The notes beneath the pieces were generated by a model, which was given only the letters and a program-made list of their open reading frames with translations, made no database searches and was not told the origin of the DNA. A DNA stretch of 64,000 nucleotides from positions 28,386 through 92,385 of the forward strand of contig JAKOYD010000167.1 in NCBI GenBank assembly GCA_029780695.1. The letters are read 5' to 3'. Origin of the DNA: Pseudomonadota bacterium (GTDB taxonomy: Bacteria; Pseudomonadota; Gammaproteobacteria; Burkholderiales; Burkholderiaceae_C). The position numbers were made by a program, and so were the translations under genes. Below, in pieces: positions 43,545 to 56,129 of this stretch (positions within the stretch are counted from its first letter, which is position 1; each line of letters starts with the position of its first letter).

Positions 43545-45800
43545 TCATGCCTTCAGGAAGTCGGCTCGGCCACCCAGCCAGCGGTCCACGTGCTGCTGTG
43601 CCAGCGCGGGCTGCTCGTCCAGCAGGCGCGGCGCCGCGCGGCGCGCCCATTGCAGCAGCGCGCTGTCTTCGGCCAGGTCGGCAAAACGCAGCAGCGCCGC
43701 GCCGCTTTGGCGCGCGCCCAAAAATTCGCCAGGACCGCGAATGTCCAAGTCGCGGCGGGCGATTTCGAAACCATCGCTGGTTTCGGCCATGGCCTTCAGG
43801 CGCGCGCGCGCGGTTTCGCCCAGGCGGCCGCCTTCGGGCGCCTCGTACAGCAGCACGCAAGCCGACGCCGCCGCGCCGCGGCCGACGCGGCCGCGCAGTT
43901 GGTGCAATTGCGACAGCCCGAAGCGCTCGGCATGCTCGATCACCATCAGGCTGGCGTTGGGCACGTCGACGCCGACCTCGATCACTGTGGTGCTGACCAG
44001 CACCGGCATGGCGCCGCTGCAGAACAGCGCCATCACCGCCTTCTTTTCGGCCGGCGGCATGCGTGAATGCAGCAGCCCGATCATCGGGCCGGACGCGTTT
44101 CCGCCGTCCGGTCCCCGCAAGGCGGGAACCGCCCCCTCGGGGGGCAGCGGCTGCGCGTGGGCGCCCAAGGCGGCGCTGAGCTCCGCATGCGTCTCGGTGG
44201 CGTTGCGCAGGTCCAGCGCCTCACTTTCCTCGATGAGTGGGCAGACCCAGTACACCTGCCGTCCTTCGGCGATCTGCGCGCGGATGCGCTCGATGACCTC
44301 GGCGCGGCGGTGCGACGCCACCAGCTTGGTGACGACGGGCGTGCGGCCGGGCGGCAGCTCGTCGAGCGTGGACACGTCCAGGTCGGCGTAATAGCTCATG
44401 GCCAGCGTGCGCGGGATGGGCGTGGCGCTCATCATGAGCAGATGGGGTTCGTGACTTGCCCCTTCCCCCTCTGGGGGAAGGTGGGGATGGGGGCTTGCGG
44501 CGTTGGCTGCTTCGGCGGTTTGGCCCCCACCCCTGCCCTCTCCCAGCGGGAGAGGGAGTGAAGACGCCATCTTCTGGCGCAATGCCAGACGCTGCGCCAC
44601 CCCAAACCGATGCTGCTCGTCGATGATCGCCAGCCCCAGCCGCGCAAAGCGCACCTGCTCCTGAATCACGGCGTGCGTGCCGATCACCAGCGCGGCCTGG
44701 CCGGATTCGATCAAGGCCAGCATCTCGGCGCGCGCCTTTTTCTTCTGGCTACCGGTCAGCCAGGCCACGCGCTGGCCGCGCGGCGCCAGCAAGGGCTCCA
44801 GCCATTCGACCAGCTTGGCAAAGTGCTGCTCCGCCAGGATCTCGGTCGGCGCCATCAGCGCGCATTGCCAGCCTGCGTCGATGGCGGTGCAGGCCGCCAG
44901 CGCCGCGACCACCGTCTTGCCGCTGCCCACGTCGCCCTGCAGCAACCGGTGCATCGGTTGCGTGGCGCCCAGGTCGCGCGCAATTTCTTCGCCCACGCGG
45001 CGCTGCGCGCCGGTCAACGCAAACGGCAGCGCGGCCAGCAGTTGGTCAACCAGGCCGCCGCGCACCGCCGCCAGCACCGGCGCGCGCAAATGCTCACGCG
45101 CGCGGCGCGCCTGCAGTTGCGACAGCTGCTGCGCCAGCAGCTCCTCGGCCTTCAGGCGCTGCCACGCCGGATGGGTGTGGTCTTGCAGCTGCGCCAGCGC
45201 CACGTCGGGCGCGGGTTGGTGCAAAAATGATAGCGATCGACGCAGATCCCACAAGCGCAGGGAGCCCATCTGATCCAGAAATGCGTCCGGCACCGTCTCG
45301 CTCAGATCGGCGCGCGCCAGCCCGGCCAGCACCGCCTTGCGCAGGTACGGCTGCGGCAGTTGCGCCACCGTGGGGTACACGGGCGTCAGCGCGGCGGGCA
45401 ACGCGCCACCGGCCGCGCGCACGGTGGGGTGCATCATCGTCAGGCCGGCAAAACCCCCGCGCAGTTCGCCGCGCGCACGGATGCGCGTGCCCACCGCCAT
45501 CTGCTTTTGCTGCGACGGATAGAAGTTGAAGAAGCGCAGCACGCAGGTGTCGCTGCCATCGTCCACGCCGACCAGCAGCTGCCGCCGCGGGCGATAGGCG
45601 ATCTCCTGGTGCGTCACCGTGCCTTCGATCTGCACCGTGTCACCGTCGCGCGCGTCGCTCAAGCGCACGATGCGCGTCTCGTCCTCGTAGCGCAGCGGCA
45701 GGTGCAGCGCCAGGTCGATGTCGCGCGTGAGGCCGAGCTTGCGCAGCGCCTTCTGGGGCGCGGACAGCGGGGCGGCAGCGGCCGGGGCGGCGTCGGGCAT
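43545..45800 (-). CDS. recG: ATP-dependent DNA helicase RecG with two repeat-derived insertions
   Basis: A 751-residue fork-regression helicase (usual length about 690). The wedge/OB domain is N-terminal ([20 protein letters not shown]). The helicase core has Walker [34 protein letters not shown] (Walker B DEQH), [14 protein letters not shown] and QLRGRVGRG. Two in-frame insertions match dispersed repeats: residues about 410-443 ([13 protein letters not shown] ... [11 protein letters not shown]) and about 550-575 ([20 protein letters not shown]). The frame is otherwise intact, so function is expected. Divergent from queA with 54 bases between. Confidence 0.94.
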   Translation of the reverse strand: MPDAAPAAAAPLSAPQKALRKLGLTRDIDLALHLPLRYEDETRIVRLSDARDGDTVQIEGTVTHQEIAYRPRRQLLVGVDDGSDTCVLRFFNFYPSQQKQMAVGTRIRARGELRGGFAGLTMMHPTVRAAGGALPAALTPVYPTVAQLPQPYLRKAVLAGLARADLSETVPDAFLDQMGSLRLWDLRRSLSFLHQPAPDVALAQLQDHTHPAWQRLKAEELLAQQLSQLQARRAREHLRAPVLAAVRGGLVDQLLAALPFALTGAQRRVGEEIARDLGATQPMHRLLQGDVGSGKTVVAALAACTAIDAGWQCALMAPTEILAEQHFAKLVEWLEPLLAPRGQRVAWLTGSQKKKARAEMLALIESGQAALVIGTHAVIQEQVRFARLGLAIIDEQHRFGVAQRLALRQKMASSLPLPLGEGRGGGQTAEAANAASPHPHLPPEGEGASHEPHLLMMSATPIPRTLAMSYYADLDVSTLDELPPGRTPVVTKLVASHRRAEVIERIRAQIAEGRQVYWVCPLIEESEALDLRNATETHAELSAALGAHAQPLPPEGAVPALRGPDGGNASGPMIGLLHSRMPPAEKKAVMALFCSGAMPVLVSTTVIEVGVDVPNASLMVIEHAERFGLSQLHQLRGRVGRGAAASACVLLYEAPEGGRLGETARARLKAMAETSDGFEIARRDLDIRGPGEFLGARQSGAALLRFADLAEDSALLQWARRAAPRLLDEQPALAQQHVDRWLGGRADFLKA
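44458..44560. repeat. Dispersed repeat inside recG
   Basis: Resembles 56222-56322: both have CCCCTTCCCCC..GGGGGAAGG..GGGATGGGGGC and CCCCCACCCCTGCCCTC. It is read as part of the RecG protein. Confidence 0.8.
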
Positions 45801-45854
45801 GTGACAATTCTGCCCTGTCCCACTTCTTGGAACGGGTCCGTCCGGCCCTCAAGC

Positions 45855-46916
45855 ATGTCCCCGCGCGCCTTCACCACGAGCGACTTCGATTTCGCGCTGC
45901 CCCCCGACCTGATTGCCCAGCATCCGGCCCCCGAGCGCACGGGCTCGCGCCTGCTCGACGGCAGTGGCGATGCGCCGCTCGATCGCCGCTTCACCGATTT
46001 GCCCGCGCTGCTGCGCGACGGCGACTTGCTCATCTTCAACGACACGCAGGTCGTCAAGGCGCGCCTGTTTGGAGAAAAGCCCAGCGGCGGCAAGCTGGAA
46101 CTGCTGATCGAGCGCGTGCTGCCCGACGGCACCGTCGCCGCGCACATGAAGGTCAGCAAGAAGCCAGCACCCGGCACCGTGCTCCGCATGGCCGGCGGCT
46201 TCGAGGCCGAACTGCTCGGGCGCTGGCCCGACGCGCATGGCCCGCTGTTCCACCTGCGCCTGTCGGGCGACGCGTATGCGCTGATGGCTGCGCACGGCCA
46301 CGTGCCGCTGCCGCCGTACATTGAGCGCCCTGCCGGTAGCGGCATCACCCACGCGGATCAGCCCGAGGACGAATCGCGCTACCAGACGGTCTTTGCCCGC
46401 CACCCCGGCGCCGTGGCCGCGCCCACGGCGGCGCTTCACTTTGACGAGCCGCTGCTGGCCGAGCTGGACGCACGCGGCGTGCGGCGCGCCTTCGTCACGC
46501 TGCACGTGGGCGCCGGCACCTTCCAGCCCGTCAAGACCGAAAGCCTGGCCGACCATGTGATGCACCGCGAGCGCTACCACGTGCCGCCCGACACGGCGCG
46601 GGCCATTGCCGACTGCCGCGCGCGCGGCGGCCGCGTGGTGGCCGTGGGCACCACCAGCGTGCGCACGCTGGAAAGTTGGGCCCACAGCGGCGAGGCCAGC
46701 GGCGACACCGGCATCTTCATCACACCGGGCTTCGACTTTCAGGTGGTCGATGCGCTGATCACCAACTTCCATCTACCCCGCAGCACGCTGATGATGCTGG
46801 TCAGCGCGCTGGCCGGCCACGACCGCGTGATGGCGCTGTACGCGCACGCCGTGGCGCAGCACTACCGCTTCTTCAGCTATGGCGATGCGATGTGGCTGGT
46901 ACGCCGGGATTTCTGA
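45855..46916 (+). CDS. queA: S-adenosylmethionine:tRNA ribosyltransferase-isomerase
   Basis: A 353-residue QueA, which moves the ribosyl of SAM to the queuosine precursor in tRNA. It starts [20 protein letters not shown], has [39 protein letters not shown] and [10 protein letters not shown], ending in [18 protein letters not shown]. The start at 45855 was preferred over the longer frame upstream that overlaps recG. tgt, the preceding pathway step, lies about 4.6 kb to the right. Confidence 0.95.
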   Translation: MSPRAFTTSDFDFALPPDLIAQHPAPERTGSRLLDGSGDAPLDRRFTDLPALLRDGDLLIFNDTQVVKARLFGEKPSGGKLELLIERVLPDGTVAAHMKVSKKPAPGTVLRMAGGFEAELLGRWPDAHGPLFHLRLSGDAYALMAAHGHVPLPPYIERPAGSGITHADQPEDESRYQTVFARHPGAVAAPTAALHFDEPLLAELDARGVRRAFVTLHVGAGTFQPVKTESLADHVMHRERYHVPPDTARAIADCRARGGRVVAVGTTSVRTLESWAHSGEASGDTGIFITPGFDFQVVDALITNFHLPRSTLMMLVSALAGHDRVMALYAHAVAQHYRFFSYGDAMWLVRRDF

Positions 46917-46975
46917 TCCTTATCGAGCTCTACCGCTTTTTCACACAGCGTTTTCAGCTACGCAAATCATAGCAG
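46917..46975. other. Spacer with ATAGC repeat remnant
   Basis: Between convergent queA and the ferredoxin gene, AATCATAGCAGTCAG resembles the dispersed repeat. No terminator recognised. Confidence 0.4.
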
Positions 46976-47296
46976 TCAGACGACCAATTTGAGCCACACC
47001 TTGCCGTCCTCGACCTTGGCCGGGTAGCTCCGGATCGCATCCACGCACGGCGCCAAGGTGGCCTCACCGCTGCGGATGTCGAAGCGGCCCTGGTGCAGTG
47101 GGCATTCGATCTCGTGCCCCTCCAGAAAGCCGTCGCACAGCCGTCCGTGGCCGTCGTGGGTGCAGAGGTTGTCGGTGGCGAAGACCTCGCCCGCCTCGGT
47201 CTTGTAGATGGCAATCTCGTCGTCGATCGGGCGCACGGCGATGCCCGCGCCTTCAAACAGGTCGGCCTCGGTGGCCACGGCGATCCATTGCGGCAT
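46976..47296 (-). CDS. Rieske [2Fe-2S] ferredoxin of the oxygenase system
   Basis: A 106-residue Rieske ferredoxin. The cluster ligands are CTH (about residues 45-47) and CPLH (about 65-68), 16 residues between the cysteine pairs, as in NagAb/AndAb-type ferredoxins. It passes electrons to the terminal oxygenase encoded just upstream on the same strand. It follows the small-subunit gene by 10 bases, so they form one operon. The matching reductase gene is not in this window. Confidence 0.9.
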   Translation of the reverse strand: MPQWIAVATEADLFEGAGIAVRPIDDEIAIYKTEAGEVFATDNLCTHDGHGRLCDGFLEGHEIECPLHQGRFDIRSGEATLAPCVDAIRSYPAKVEDGKVWLKLVV

Positions 47297-47306
47297 GTCG
47301 GCCCTT

Positions 47307-47792
47307 TCAGATGGGATAAATGATGGAATTGGGGATCATCTCGCTGTCGTAGATGGCCAGTCGCTCGGCAAACTTCAGGCCGCCGGGCGTCTGCACCACG
47401 CGGTCCAGGTAGCGGCCGACGTTGAACACCGTCGACAGGCCATTCAGCTTGGTACGAAACACCGCATAGTGGCTCTCGCAGCGGATGCCGTCGTCGCCCA
47501 CGCTGCGGATCACCGGCGCGCCGACGACGTGGCGCTGGTAGTACGGGTCGTGAAACAGCGTTTCGCGGATGCCGTAGACGCGGTCGCGCAGGCTGGCCTG
47601 GCTGTCGAACGACAGGGTGGCCAGCGGAAAGCCGCGCTCGTGGTTTTCGCGCGGCTGCAGCTTGTACACGCAGTCGTCGGTGAAGAAGGTGGGCCACAGA
47701 TCCCAGTCGCCGCTGTCGACGGCGGCAGCGTAGTCGGCGTGCAGTTGCACCAAGGCCTGCCAGGTGGCGAAGTCGAGGGTGGGCGCGGTCAT
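47307..47792 (-). CDS. Aromatic-ring-hydroxylating oxygenase small (beta) subunit
   Basis: A 161-residue beta subunit with the SnoaL-like fold: VQLHADYAAAVDSGDWDLWP, CVYKLQPRENHERGFPLATL and DRVYGIRETLFHDPYYQRHV. It matches salicylate 5-hydroxylase small subunits (NagH-like) in outline. It starts in a 4-base overlap (ATGA) with the large-subunit gene. Confidence 0.9.
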   Translation of the reverse strand: MTAPTLDFATWQALVQLHADYAAAVDSGDWDLWPTFFTDDCVYKLQPRENHERGFPLATLSFDSQASLRDRVYGIRETLFHDPYYQRHVVGAPVIRSVGDDGIRCESHYAVFRTKLNGLSTVFNVGRYLDRVVQTPGGLKFAERLAIYDSEMIPNSIIYPI

Positions 47793-49060
47793 ACGGCGGC
47801 TCCCGACGTGTCGCTTTCCATCACTTTGCGCCAGTAGCTGTACATGCCGCGAATCAGCGTTTCGGTCACCATGTGATCGGTTTCCTCCACGCCGCGCCCG
47901 CCCAGCTCGGCCAGCGCGCGGTGGCCGGGCTTTTGCGTGAAGCCGCATTGCGACAGCTCGATGGCCTCGCCGTCGTCGGCGCTCACAAAGCCCGCCGGGC
48001 CGAACAGGTTGGCCTGGCGCAAGCGGCGCGCCGTCATCTCGGGCGTGTCGTCGACAAAGCCGAAGTGCGTCCACACGAAGTCGAAGTAGCCGTGCCCGTC
48101 GGGCTGGATGTGGCGCGTGGACACGCTGTTGACCTGCTGCTGAAAAATGACGCTGGGGAAGATGGTGGTCATCACCGCCGTCGGCTCGCCCCACCAGTCC
48201 TCGTGCACGATGTCGAGAAAGCGCGGGTCTTCCAACTCCATGCTCGACTTGAAGCTGGACACCTGCGACACATCGGACTGCTTGCCCGCGTTGCCGCGGG
48301 TCGAGATCATGGCCGCGTGGCGATGGTGCGCATCCATCTTCAGCGCCGCCTTGTTGTCGGCGCGCCAGAGGCCAAAGGTGACGAACCAGGTGTGCAGCAG
48401 GCCGGGGTGGTACGGGTCCTTGATGTTCTCCTGCATCAGCTTCCAGTTGCCCGGGATGCGCTGGCGGTTGTAGCCCAGGAGGGTGAGCGTGCGGCCGTTG
48501 AACAGGCGGTCGAAGTACGCCAGGATGGTGGGGCCGAGGTAGTCCTCCAGCGGCTCCACGTCGTGATCGAACGATGCAAACACCACGCCGCCGCGCGTGG
48601 CGACCTTCAACCGGGTCAAGCCGTGGTCCTTCGTATTGAAGTCGGCCGGCATGCCGCCCTTGACCTGCCCGTCCTGCCGCACGCCGCGCCGCAGCGGCAC
48701 GCCCTGCAAATCGCCACTGAGCGTGTAGCTCCACTGGTGGTACGGGCAGACGAATTCTTTCACGCCACTGCCGTGGCGCTTGCGGCAGAACTGCATGCCG
48801 CGGTGCGCGCACACGTTTTCAAAGCAATGCAGCGTGCCGTCGGCCGCGCGGCTAAGGATCACGCTGCGCTCGCCCACCACGGTGCGCTTGAAGTCGCCGG
48901 GGTTCGGCACCTCGGCCTCCAGCCCCACATAGCACCAGTGGCCACGGTAAAAGAAGCGCTCCAGCTCCTGGCGGTGCAGCGCGTCGTCGGTGTAGACGGC
49001 AAACGGGATGCGGCTGGTGTCGCCGGCCGGCCATCGGACGGTGGAAAGGGTAGTGGTCAT
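47789..49060 (-). CDS. Aromatic-ring-hydroxylating oxygenase large subunit, salicylate 5-hydroxylase-like
   Basis: A 423-residue Rieske non-heme iron oxygenase alpha subunit. Rieske ligands are CAHRGMQFC and CPYHQW; the mononuclear iron site is seen in ENIKDPYHPGLLHTW (His/His) with later acidic ligand. Long stretches resemble NagG, salicylate 5-hydroxylase, from memory (GYNRQRIPGNWKLMQENIKD; WTHFGFVDDTPEMTARRLRQ). Salicylate or a related benzoate (anthranilate, hydroxybenzoate) is the likely substrate; gentisate would be the product of salicylate. A LysR regulator is divergent. The reductase is missing here. Confidence 0.9.
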   Translation of the reverse strand: MTTTLSTVRWPAGDTSRIPFAVYTDDALHRQELERFFYRGHWCYVGLEAEVPNPGDFKRTVVGERSVILSRAADGTLHCFENVCAHRGMQFCRKRHGSGVKEFVCPYHQWSYTLSGDLQGVPLRRGVRQDGQVKGGMPADFNTKDHGLTRLKVATRGGVVFASFDHDVEPLEDYLGPTILAYFDRLFNGRTLTLLGYNRQRIPGNWKLMQENIKDPYHPGLLHTWFVTFGLWRADNKAALKMDAHHRHAAMISTRGNAGKQSDVSQVSSFKSSMELEDPRFLDIVHEDWWGEPTAVMTTIFPSVIFQQQVNSVSTRHIQPDGHGYFDFVWTHFGFVDDTPEMTARRLRQANLFGPAGFVSADDGEAIELSQCGFTQKPGHRALAELGGRGVEETDHMVTETLIRGMYSYWRKVMESDTSGAAV

Positions 49061-49162
49061 GCAGCGGGCTTTCGCGGTTGATCGGGCAATGATGCCGCGC
49101 GGCCGCGCCTTCATCAATGCAGAATGGGTGATATTCATTATTTCCATTGAAAATACCTGGGC
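49061..49162. promoter_or_regulatory. Divergent promoter region with LysR-type operator candidate
   Basis: The 102-base spacer between the oxygenase and the LysR gene contains TTCA (49134-49137) and TGAA (49148-49151), inverted halves 10 bases apart, set in an A/T-rich stretch. This is a typical LysR-type arrangement. Confidence 0.6.
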
Positions 49163-50098
49163 ATGGATATCTCACGCATTGACTTGAACCTGTTGCGCGT
49201 GCTGCACCGGCTGCTGCAGGATCGGCATGTGTCGCAGGCGGCGCTGGCGCTGGGTTTGTCGCAGCCCGCGGTGAGCAACGCGCTGCGCCGGCTCAGGCAG
49301 CTGCTGGGTGACGAATTGCTGGTGCGCACGGGCGCCGGCATGCGGCCCACGCCATACGCCGAACGCCTGGCGCAACCGATCGCGCAGGCGCTCTCGTTGA
49401 TCGACGGCGCGCTGCGCGCCGAGCCCGCATTCGACCCCGCCCTGAGCGAGCGGCGCTTCACCATCGCCATGTCGGATGTGGGCGAAATCTATTTCCTGCC
49501 CGTGCTCATGCGCGCGCTGGCGCAAGCGGCGCCGCGCGTCACGCTGCGCACGGTTTCCACCGCCGGCAGCGCGCTGGGCCAGGGCATGGCAACCGGCCAG
49601 ATCGATCTGGCGCTGGGCTCGCTGCCCACGCTGCAAGCAGGGTTTTACCAACAGGGCCTGTTTCACCAGACCTATGTCTGCCTGATGCGCCGCGCACACC
49701 CCGCGACGCTGAATGCCTGGAGCCGCGCCGCCTTTCTCGCGCTGGATCACGTTCACGTCGAGGCGCCGGGCACCGGGCATGGCCAGTTGGACACCGAATT
49801 GGCGCGCAAGGGTCTGCAACGGCGCATTCGCCTGGCGGTGCCCAACTATGTCGCGCTGGGGCATGTGTTGTCCAGCACCGACCTGGTGGCCACCGTGCCC
49901 GAGCGCTTTGCCGAGCGCGTCGTGGCGCCGCTGGATTTGCTCGTTCGGCCGCTGCCCGTGCGCATCGCGCGCACCGGCATTCATCAGTTCTGGCACGCCA
50001 GCACGCACCGCGACCGGGCTCACCGTTGGCTGCGTGCGCTCATTGCCGCCACCTTCGGCGACAACGCCGCCACCGCGCCCGTTAACCCCGCCGCATGA
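49163..50098 (+). CDS. LysR-family regulator (NahR/NagR-like)
   Basis: A 311-residue LysR regulator. Its start, DISRIDLNLLRVLHRLLQDR followed by HVSQAALALGLSQPAVSNAL, belongs to the NahR/NodD-type subgroup, which often responds to salicylate-like compounds. The C-terminal effector domain has RRFTIAMSDVGEIYFLPVLM. Divergent from the oxygenase genes and thus probably their activator. Confidence 0.9.
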   Translation: MDISRIDLNLLRVLHRLLQDRHVSQAALALGLSQPAVSNALRRLRQLLGDELLVRTGAGMRPTPYAERLAQPIAQALSLIDGALRAEPAFDPALSERRFTIAMSDVGEIYFLPVLMRALAQAAPRVTLRTVSTAGSALGQGMATGQIDLALGSLPTLQAGFYQQGLFHQTYVCLMRRAHPATLNAWSRAAFLALDHVHVEAPGTGHGQLDTELARKGLQRRIRLAVPNYVALGHVLSSTDLVATVPERFAERVVAPLDLLVRPLPVRIARTGIHQFWHASTHRDRAHRWLRALIAATFGDNAATAPVNPAA

Positions 50099-50180
50099 CC
50101 GATGCCGGATAATTGAATGTTTTATGCACATTGGTCACGCGTTCGGCCATTCGCCCTCGACGTGCCAACCGCCGTTTGCC

Positions 50181-52695
<2,515 letters not shown>

Positions 52696-52804
52696 CGCGC
52701 CGGCCGGCGGCCTGTCTGCCCGCCCGGCGCCTGGCGCGTTGCATGGGTTGAAAGCAAAATACGCGCTCGGCGCTGGTCCTGAAAGCGCCACCAGCTATAC
52801 ATTC

Positions 52805-54556
52805 ATGAGCATCCTGCCGTCCTTTCGCGCCGCGCTGGCCCTGTCGGCCGCGCTGGCGTTCGCCGCCGGGGCGCAGACGCCCGCGCCCGCCGCGGGCGAG
52901 CGTTCCATCGCGCCGCCCCCGGCCGCCACGGCCACGCCCGGGCCCGCCAACGCCCCCGCGCCAGCATCCGCCGCCGCACCCACGACCAGCTTGGCGCCGC
53001 CCGCCACCCCGCCGCGCCCCGACGCCACCGAAGTCTGGGCCGCGTTCCAGAAAGCCGGCGTCAAGGACGCCGAAGTCGCCCTGCTGGCGCAGCCGCTGGC
53101 GCCCGGCGCGCCGCTGCTGCTGTCGCACAACGAGAAGCTGGCCTTCACGCTGGCCTCCACCACCAAGGTCATCACCACCCTGGCCAGCCTGCAGACGCTG
53201 CCCACCAGCTTTCGCTGGCGCACGCGCGCGTGGCTGACCGGCGCGCCGGCCGACGGCAAGCTGGCGGGCGACCTGGTGCTGGTCGGCGGCGGTGACGCCA
53301 CGCTGGACAGCCAGCGCCTCACCGAATGGTTCAAGCGCCTGCACAAGCAGGGGCTGACGCAGGTGCAGGGCCACATCGTGCTGGACCAGAGCCTGTTCCG
53401 ACTGATCGAGAAAGACCACGCCAACACCCCCGTGCCCGAAGCCGGCAACCCGCACCACGCCTTGCCCGACGCCTTCGTGCTGGACGACAGCCGCTTTCGC
53501 GTGACGCTGCGCGCGGGCGACGGCGGCGCGCTGGCCGCTACGTTCGATCCGCCGCTGGGCCAGATTGAGGTGGTCAACCAGACCACCGGCGGCCGCGCGT
53601 GCACGGCGCAGGCGCGCTTCGAGCCGGTGGCGGCAGCCGATGCGGCCCGGCCGGCCACCAAGCCCGCGCCCCCCATCGTGCCGGTGTCCACGGCGGCGGA
53701 ACCAGCGGCCGGCGCGTCGGCCCCCGACGGCGCGACACAGGCGCCAGCCGCCGCGCCCGCGCCCGCGCCCATCGCGCCCATCGCGCCGGTGGGGCGCGTC
53801 ATCGTCAGCGGCGCCTGGTCGCCCCGCTGCACCGGCACGCTGACCATGGAAGCCGCGCCCGGCCGCGCCCTGACGGCCGCACTCGTGGCCGGCGCCTGGG
53901 CCGCCTCGGGCGGGCAGTTGACCGACCGCGTGCTGCACCGCGACGGCGCCACGCCCACCGTGCGCGGCGCCCGGCGCGCCCGCACGCCCGCCAGCCCCTA
54001 CCCCGGCAAGCCCTGGGCCACGCTGGATTCGCCGCCGCTGCCCGAGCTGGTGCGCGCCATCAACAAGGACAGCAACAACCTGATGGCGCGCAACCTGCTG
54101 CTGTCGATGGCGCCCGGCTTTTCGCCCACCACGTCGACCCTGCAGCTGGCCAAGCAGCGCCTGGGCGCCTGGTTCAAGAAGCTGGGCCTGGCGCAGGACG
54201 CGCCCAATGTCGACAACGGCTCGGGCCTGGCGCACAGCGAGCGCGGCAGCGTGCTGAGCATGGTGCAGCTGCTGCAGGCGGCGTGGAACGACCCCAAGAC
54301 GCAGAAGATCTTTGTGGCCTCGCTGCCGGTGGCCGGCGCCGACGGCACGCTGGCCGGTCGCTTCAAGGGCTCGCCCGCGCAGCGCAACGCCTTTCTCAAG
54401 ACCGGCACGCTGACTGGCGTGCGCTCGCTGGCGGGCTACGTGCGCGCGCGCTCGGGCCGCATGGTGGCGGTGGCCGTGGTGGTCAACAGCGAACGCGCCA
54501 CCGCCGGCGTGCCGGCGCTGGACGGCTTCATCGAGTGGGTCTGGAAGAACGGCTGA
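52805..54556 (+). CDS. dacB: D-alanyl-D-alanine carboxypeptidase/endopeptidase (PBP4, DacB)
   Basis: A 583-residue penicillin-binding protein with a signal peptide (ALALSAALAFAAGAQ). It acts in the periplasm on peptidoglycan. Catalytic motifs: S118-T-T-K121 (ASTTKV), SNN (KDSNNLMARN) and KTG (FLKTGTLTGVRSLAG). Two Ala/Pro-rich linkers (residues about 25-70 and 290-330) make it longer than E. coli DacB (477). The start at 52805 puts the signal peptide first. Transcribed toward the MscS gene. Confidence 0.93.
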   Translation: MSILPSFRAALALSAALAFAAGAQTPAPAAGERSIAPPPAATATPGPANAPAPASAAAPTTSLAPPATPPRPDATEVWAAFQKAGVKDAEVALLAQPLAPGAPLLLSHNEKLAFTLASTTKVITTLASLQTLPTSFRWRTRAWLTGAPADGKLAGDLVLVGGGDATLDSQRLTEWFKRLHKQGLTQVQGHIVLDQSLFRLIEKDHANTPVPEAGNPHHALPDAFVLDDSRFRVTLRAGDGGALAATFDPPLGQIEVVNQTTGGRACTAQARFEPVAAADAARPATKPAPPIVPVSTAAEPAAGASAPDGATQAPAAAPAPAPIAPIAPVGRVIVSGAWSPRCTGTLTMEAAPGRALTAALVAGAWAASGGQLTDRVLHRDGATPTVRGARRARTPASPYPGKPWATLDSPPLPELVRAINKDSNNLMARNLLLSMAPGFSPTTSTLQLAKQRLGAWFKKLGLAQDAPNVDNGSGLAHSERGSVLSMVQLLQAAWNDPKTQKIFVASLPVAGADGTLAGRFKGSPAQRNAFLKTGTLTGVRSLAGYVRARSGRMVAVAVVVNSERATAGVPALDGFIEWVWKNG

Positions 54557-54614
54557 GCCCGCTCAGCCGTCGATGCGCCCCAAGCGCCGCCCCGGCTTGC
54601 GGCATGATCGCGCG

Positions 54615-56129
54615 ATGCGATCGACCGCGCCCCGCTTTCTGATGTTCTTCGCCCCCCGCCACGCCCTGGCCGCACGGCTGTGGTTGGCCCTGCTGTTGGC
54701 CTGCGTCATGGGCGCGGCGCCCGCGCGGGCGCAAGACGGCGTGACCGAACTGCTGGCCACGCTGAAAGCCCGCGCCAGCGCGCCGGCCTCGGCCGCATCG
54801 GACGCCGGCACGCCGCCGGCCGACCCCCAGCTGGTGCAGCGCGCCACGCGCGAAACGCAGAAGGACGACGAGCGCATCCTGGCCGACATCACCGCGCGGC
54901 TGTCGCGCAACCCGGCCTTTGCGGGCGTGCGCGCCGCCGTGCAGGCCGGCGTGGCCGAACTCGATGGCCACGTGGCCGACAACGACGCGCGCCAGCTGGC
55001 CGCCAAGGTGGTCGGCGCCATCGACGGCGTGGTGGCGGTCGACAACCAGCTCGCGCTGAAGACCGACCTGCGCGCCCGCCTGGGCGAAACGGCCAACATC
55101 GCCAAGGAGCGCGCGCTGCGCACCGTGGCCCTGGTGCCGCTGCTGCTGATGGCGGCCGTGGTGGTGTGGCTGGCCAACCTGCTGGGGCGCTGGCTGGCCA
55201 ACCACCTGCACATCGTGCGGCTGGACAGCCGCAACCCCTACCTGGGCACGCTGGTGCGCCGCGCCATCCGCACCGGCTTCGTGCTGGCTGGCCTGCTGGT
55301 GGCGCTGGATCTGCTGGAAGCCACCGCCCTGGTCACCGCCGTGCTCGGATCGGCCGGCGTGGTGGGCATCGTGCTGGGCTTTGCCTTTCGGGACATGGCC
55401 GAGAACTACCTCTCGGGCATCCTGCTCAGCCTGCGCCGGCCGTTCGAGCCGGGCGACCACGTGCGCGTGGACGCGCACGAGGGCAAGGTGGTGTCGCTGT
55501 CGACCCGCAACACGGTGTTGATGACGCTGGACGGCAACGAGCTGCGCCTGCCCAACGCCACCGTGTTCAAGGCGGTGCTGCTCAATTTCAGCCACAACCC
55601 GCGCCGGCGCTTCACCTTCAAGCTGGGCGTGGGCTACGGAGAGGACTTGCGCGCCGCGCAGGACCTGGGCGTATCGACCATGGCGGCCATGCAAGGCGTG
55701 CTGGCCGAACCGGGGCCAAGCGCGTCGATCGACATGGTGGGCGATTCGGCCGTCACCATCAACTACTACGCCTGGGTCGATCAGCGGCAGACCGATTTCT
55801 TCAAGGCGCGCAGCGAGGCCATTCGCTTGGTCAAGACGGCGCTGGAAGACGCCGGCATGGACTTGCCTGAACCCATTTACCGCGTGCAACTGGCGATGCC
55901 AGAAGGCGCGCCGCCCGCCGACGCGCCTGCGTTGCCCGCCGCACTGTCGCCCGTGGCGCCCCCGTCACCATCGCTACCCGAAGCACCCGCGCCCGTCGAC
56001 CCGCAGGCGCTGGCCCGCACCCAGGCCGACGTGTCGCCCAACACCGAGCTGGACGCCCAGATCGCGCAAGAGCGCGCCCGCAACGCCGCGCGCGACATGC
56101 TGCAGTCACCGGGCAGCAAGCCGGACTGA
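54615..56129 (+). CDS. BON-domain mechanosensitive channel (MscS family)
   Basis: A 504-residue channel. After a signal peptide, a BON domain (about 85-170: DDERILADITARLSRN; GVVAVDNQLALKTDL) precedes membrane helices and the MscS core: VTAVLGSAGVVGIVLGFAFR and DMAENYLSGILLSLRRPF, then EPGDHVRVDAHEGKVVSLST. The C-terminus is a Pro/Ala-rich disordered tail. It would release solutes under osmotic downshock. Follows dacB after 58 bases. Confidence 0.92.
   Translation: MRSTAPRFLMFFAPRHALAARLWLALLLACVMGAAPARAQDGVTELLATLKARASAPASAASDAGTPPADPQLVQRATRETQKDDERILADITARLSRNPAFAGVRAAVQAGVAELDGHVADNDARQLAAKVVGAIDGVVAVDNQLALKTDLRARLGETANIAKERALRTVALVPLLLMAAVVVWLANLLGRWLANHLHIVRLDSRNPYLGTLVRRAIRTGFVLAGLLVALDLLEATALVTAVLGSAGVVGIVLGFAFRDMAENYLSGILLSLRRPFEPGDHVRVDAHEGKVVSLSTRNTVLMTLDGNELRLPNATVFKAVLLNFSHNPRRRFTFKLGVGYGEDLRAAQDLGVSTMAAMQGVLAEPGPSASIDMVGDSAVTINYYAWVDQRQTDFFKARSEAIRLVKTALEDAGMDLPEPIYRVQLAMPEGAPPADAPALPAALSPVAPPSPSLPEAPAPVDPQALARTQADVSPNTELDAQIAQERARNAARDMLQSPGSKPD

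Noticed and set aside
43545..45800. Pseudogene status of recG
   Set aside because: Despite two repeat-derived insertions the frame is unbroken and all helicase motifs are present.
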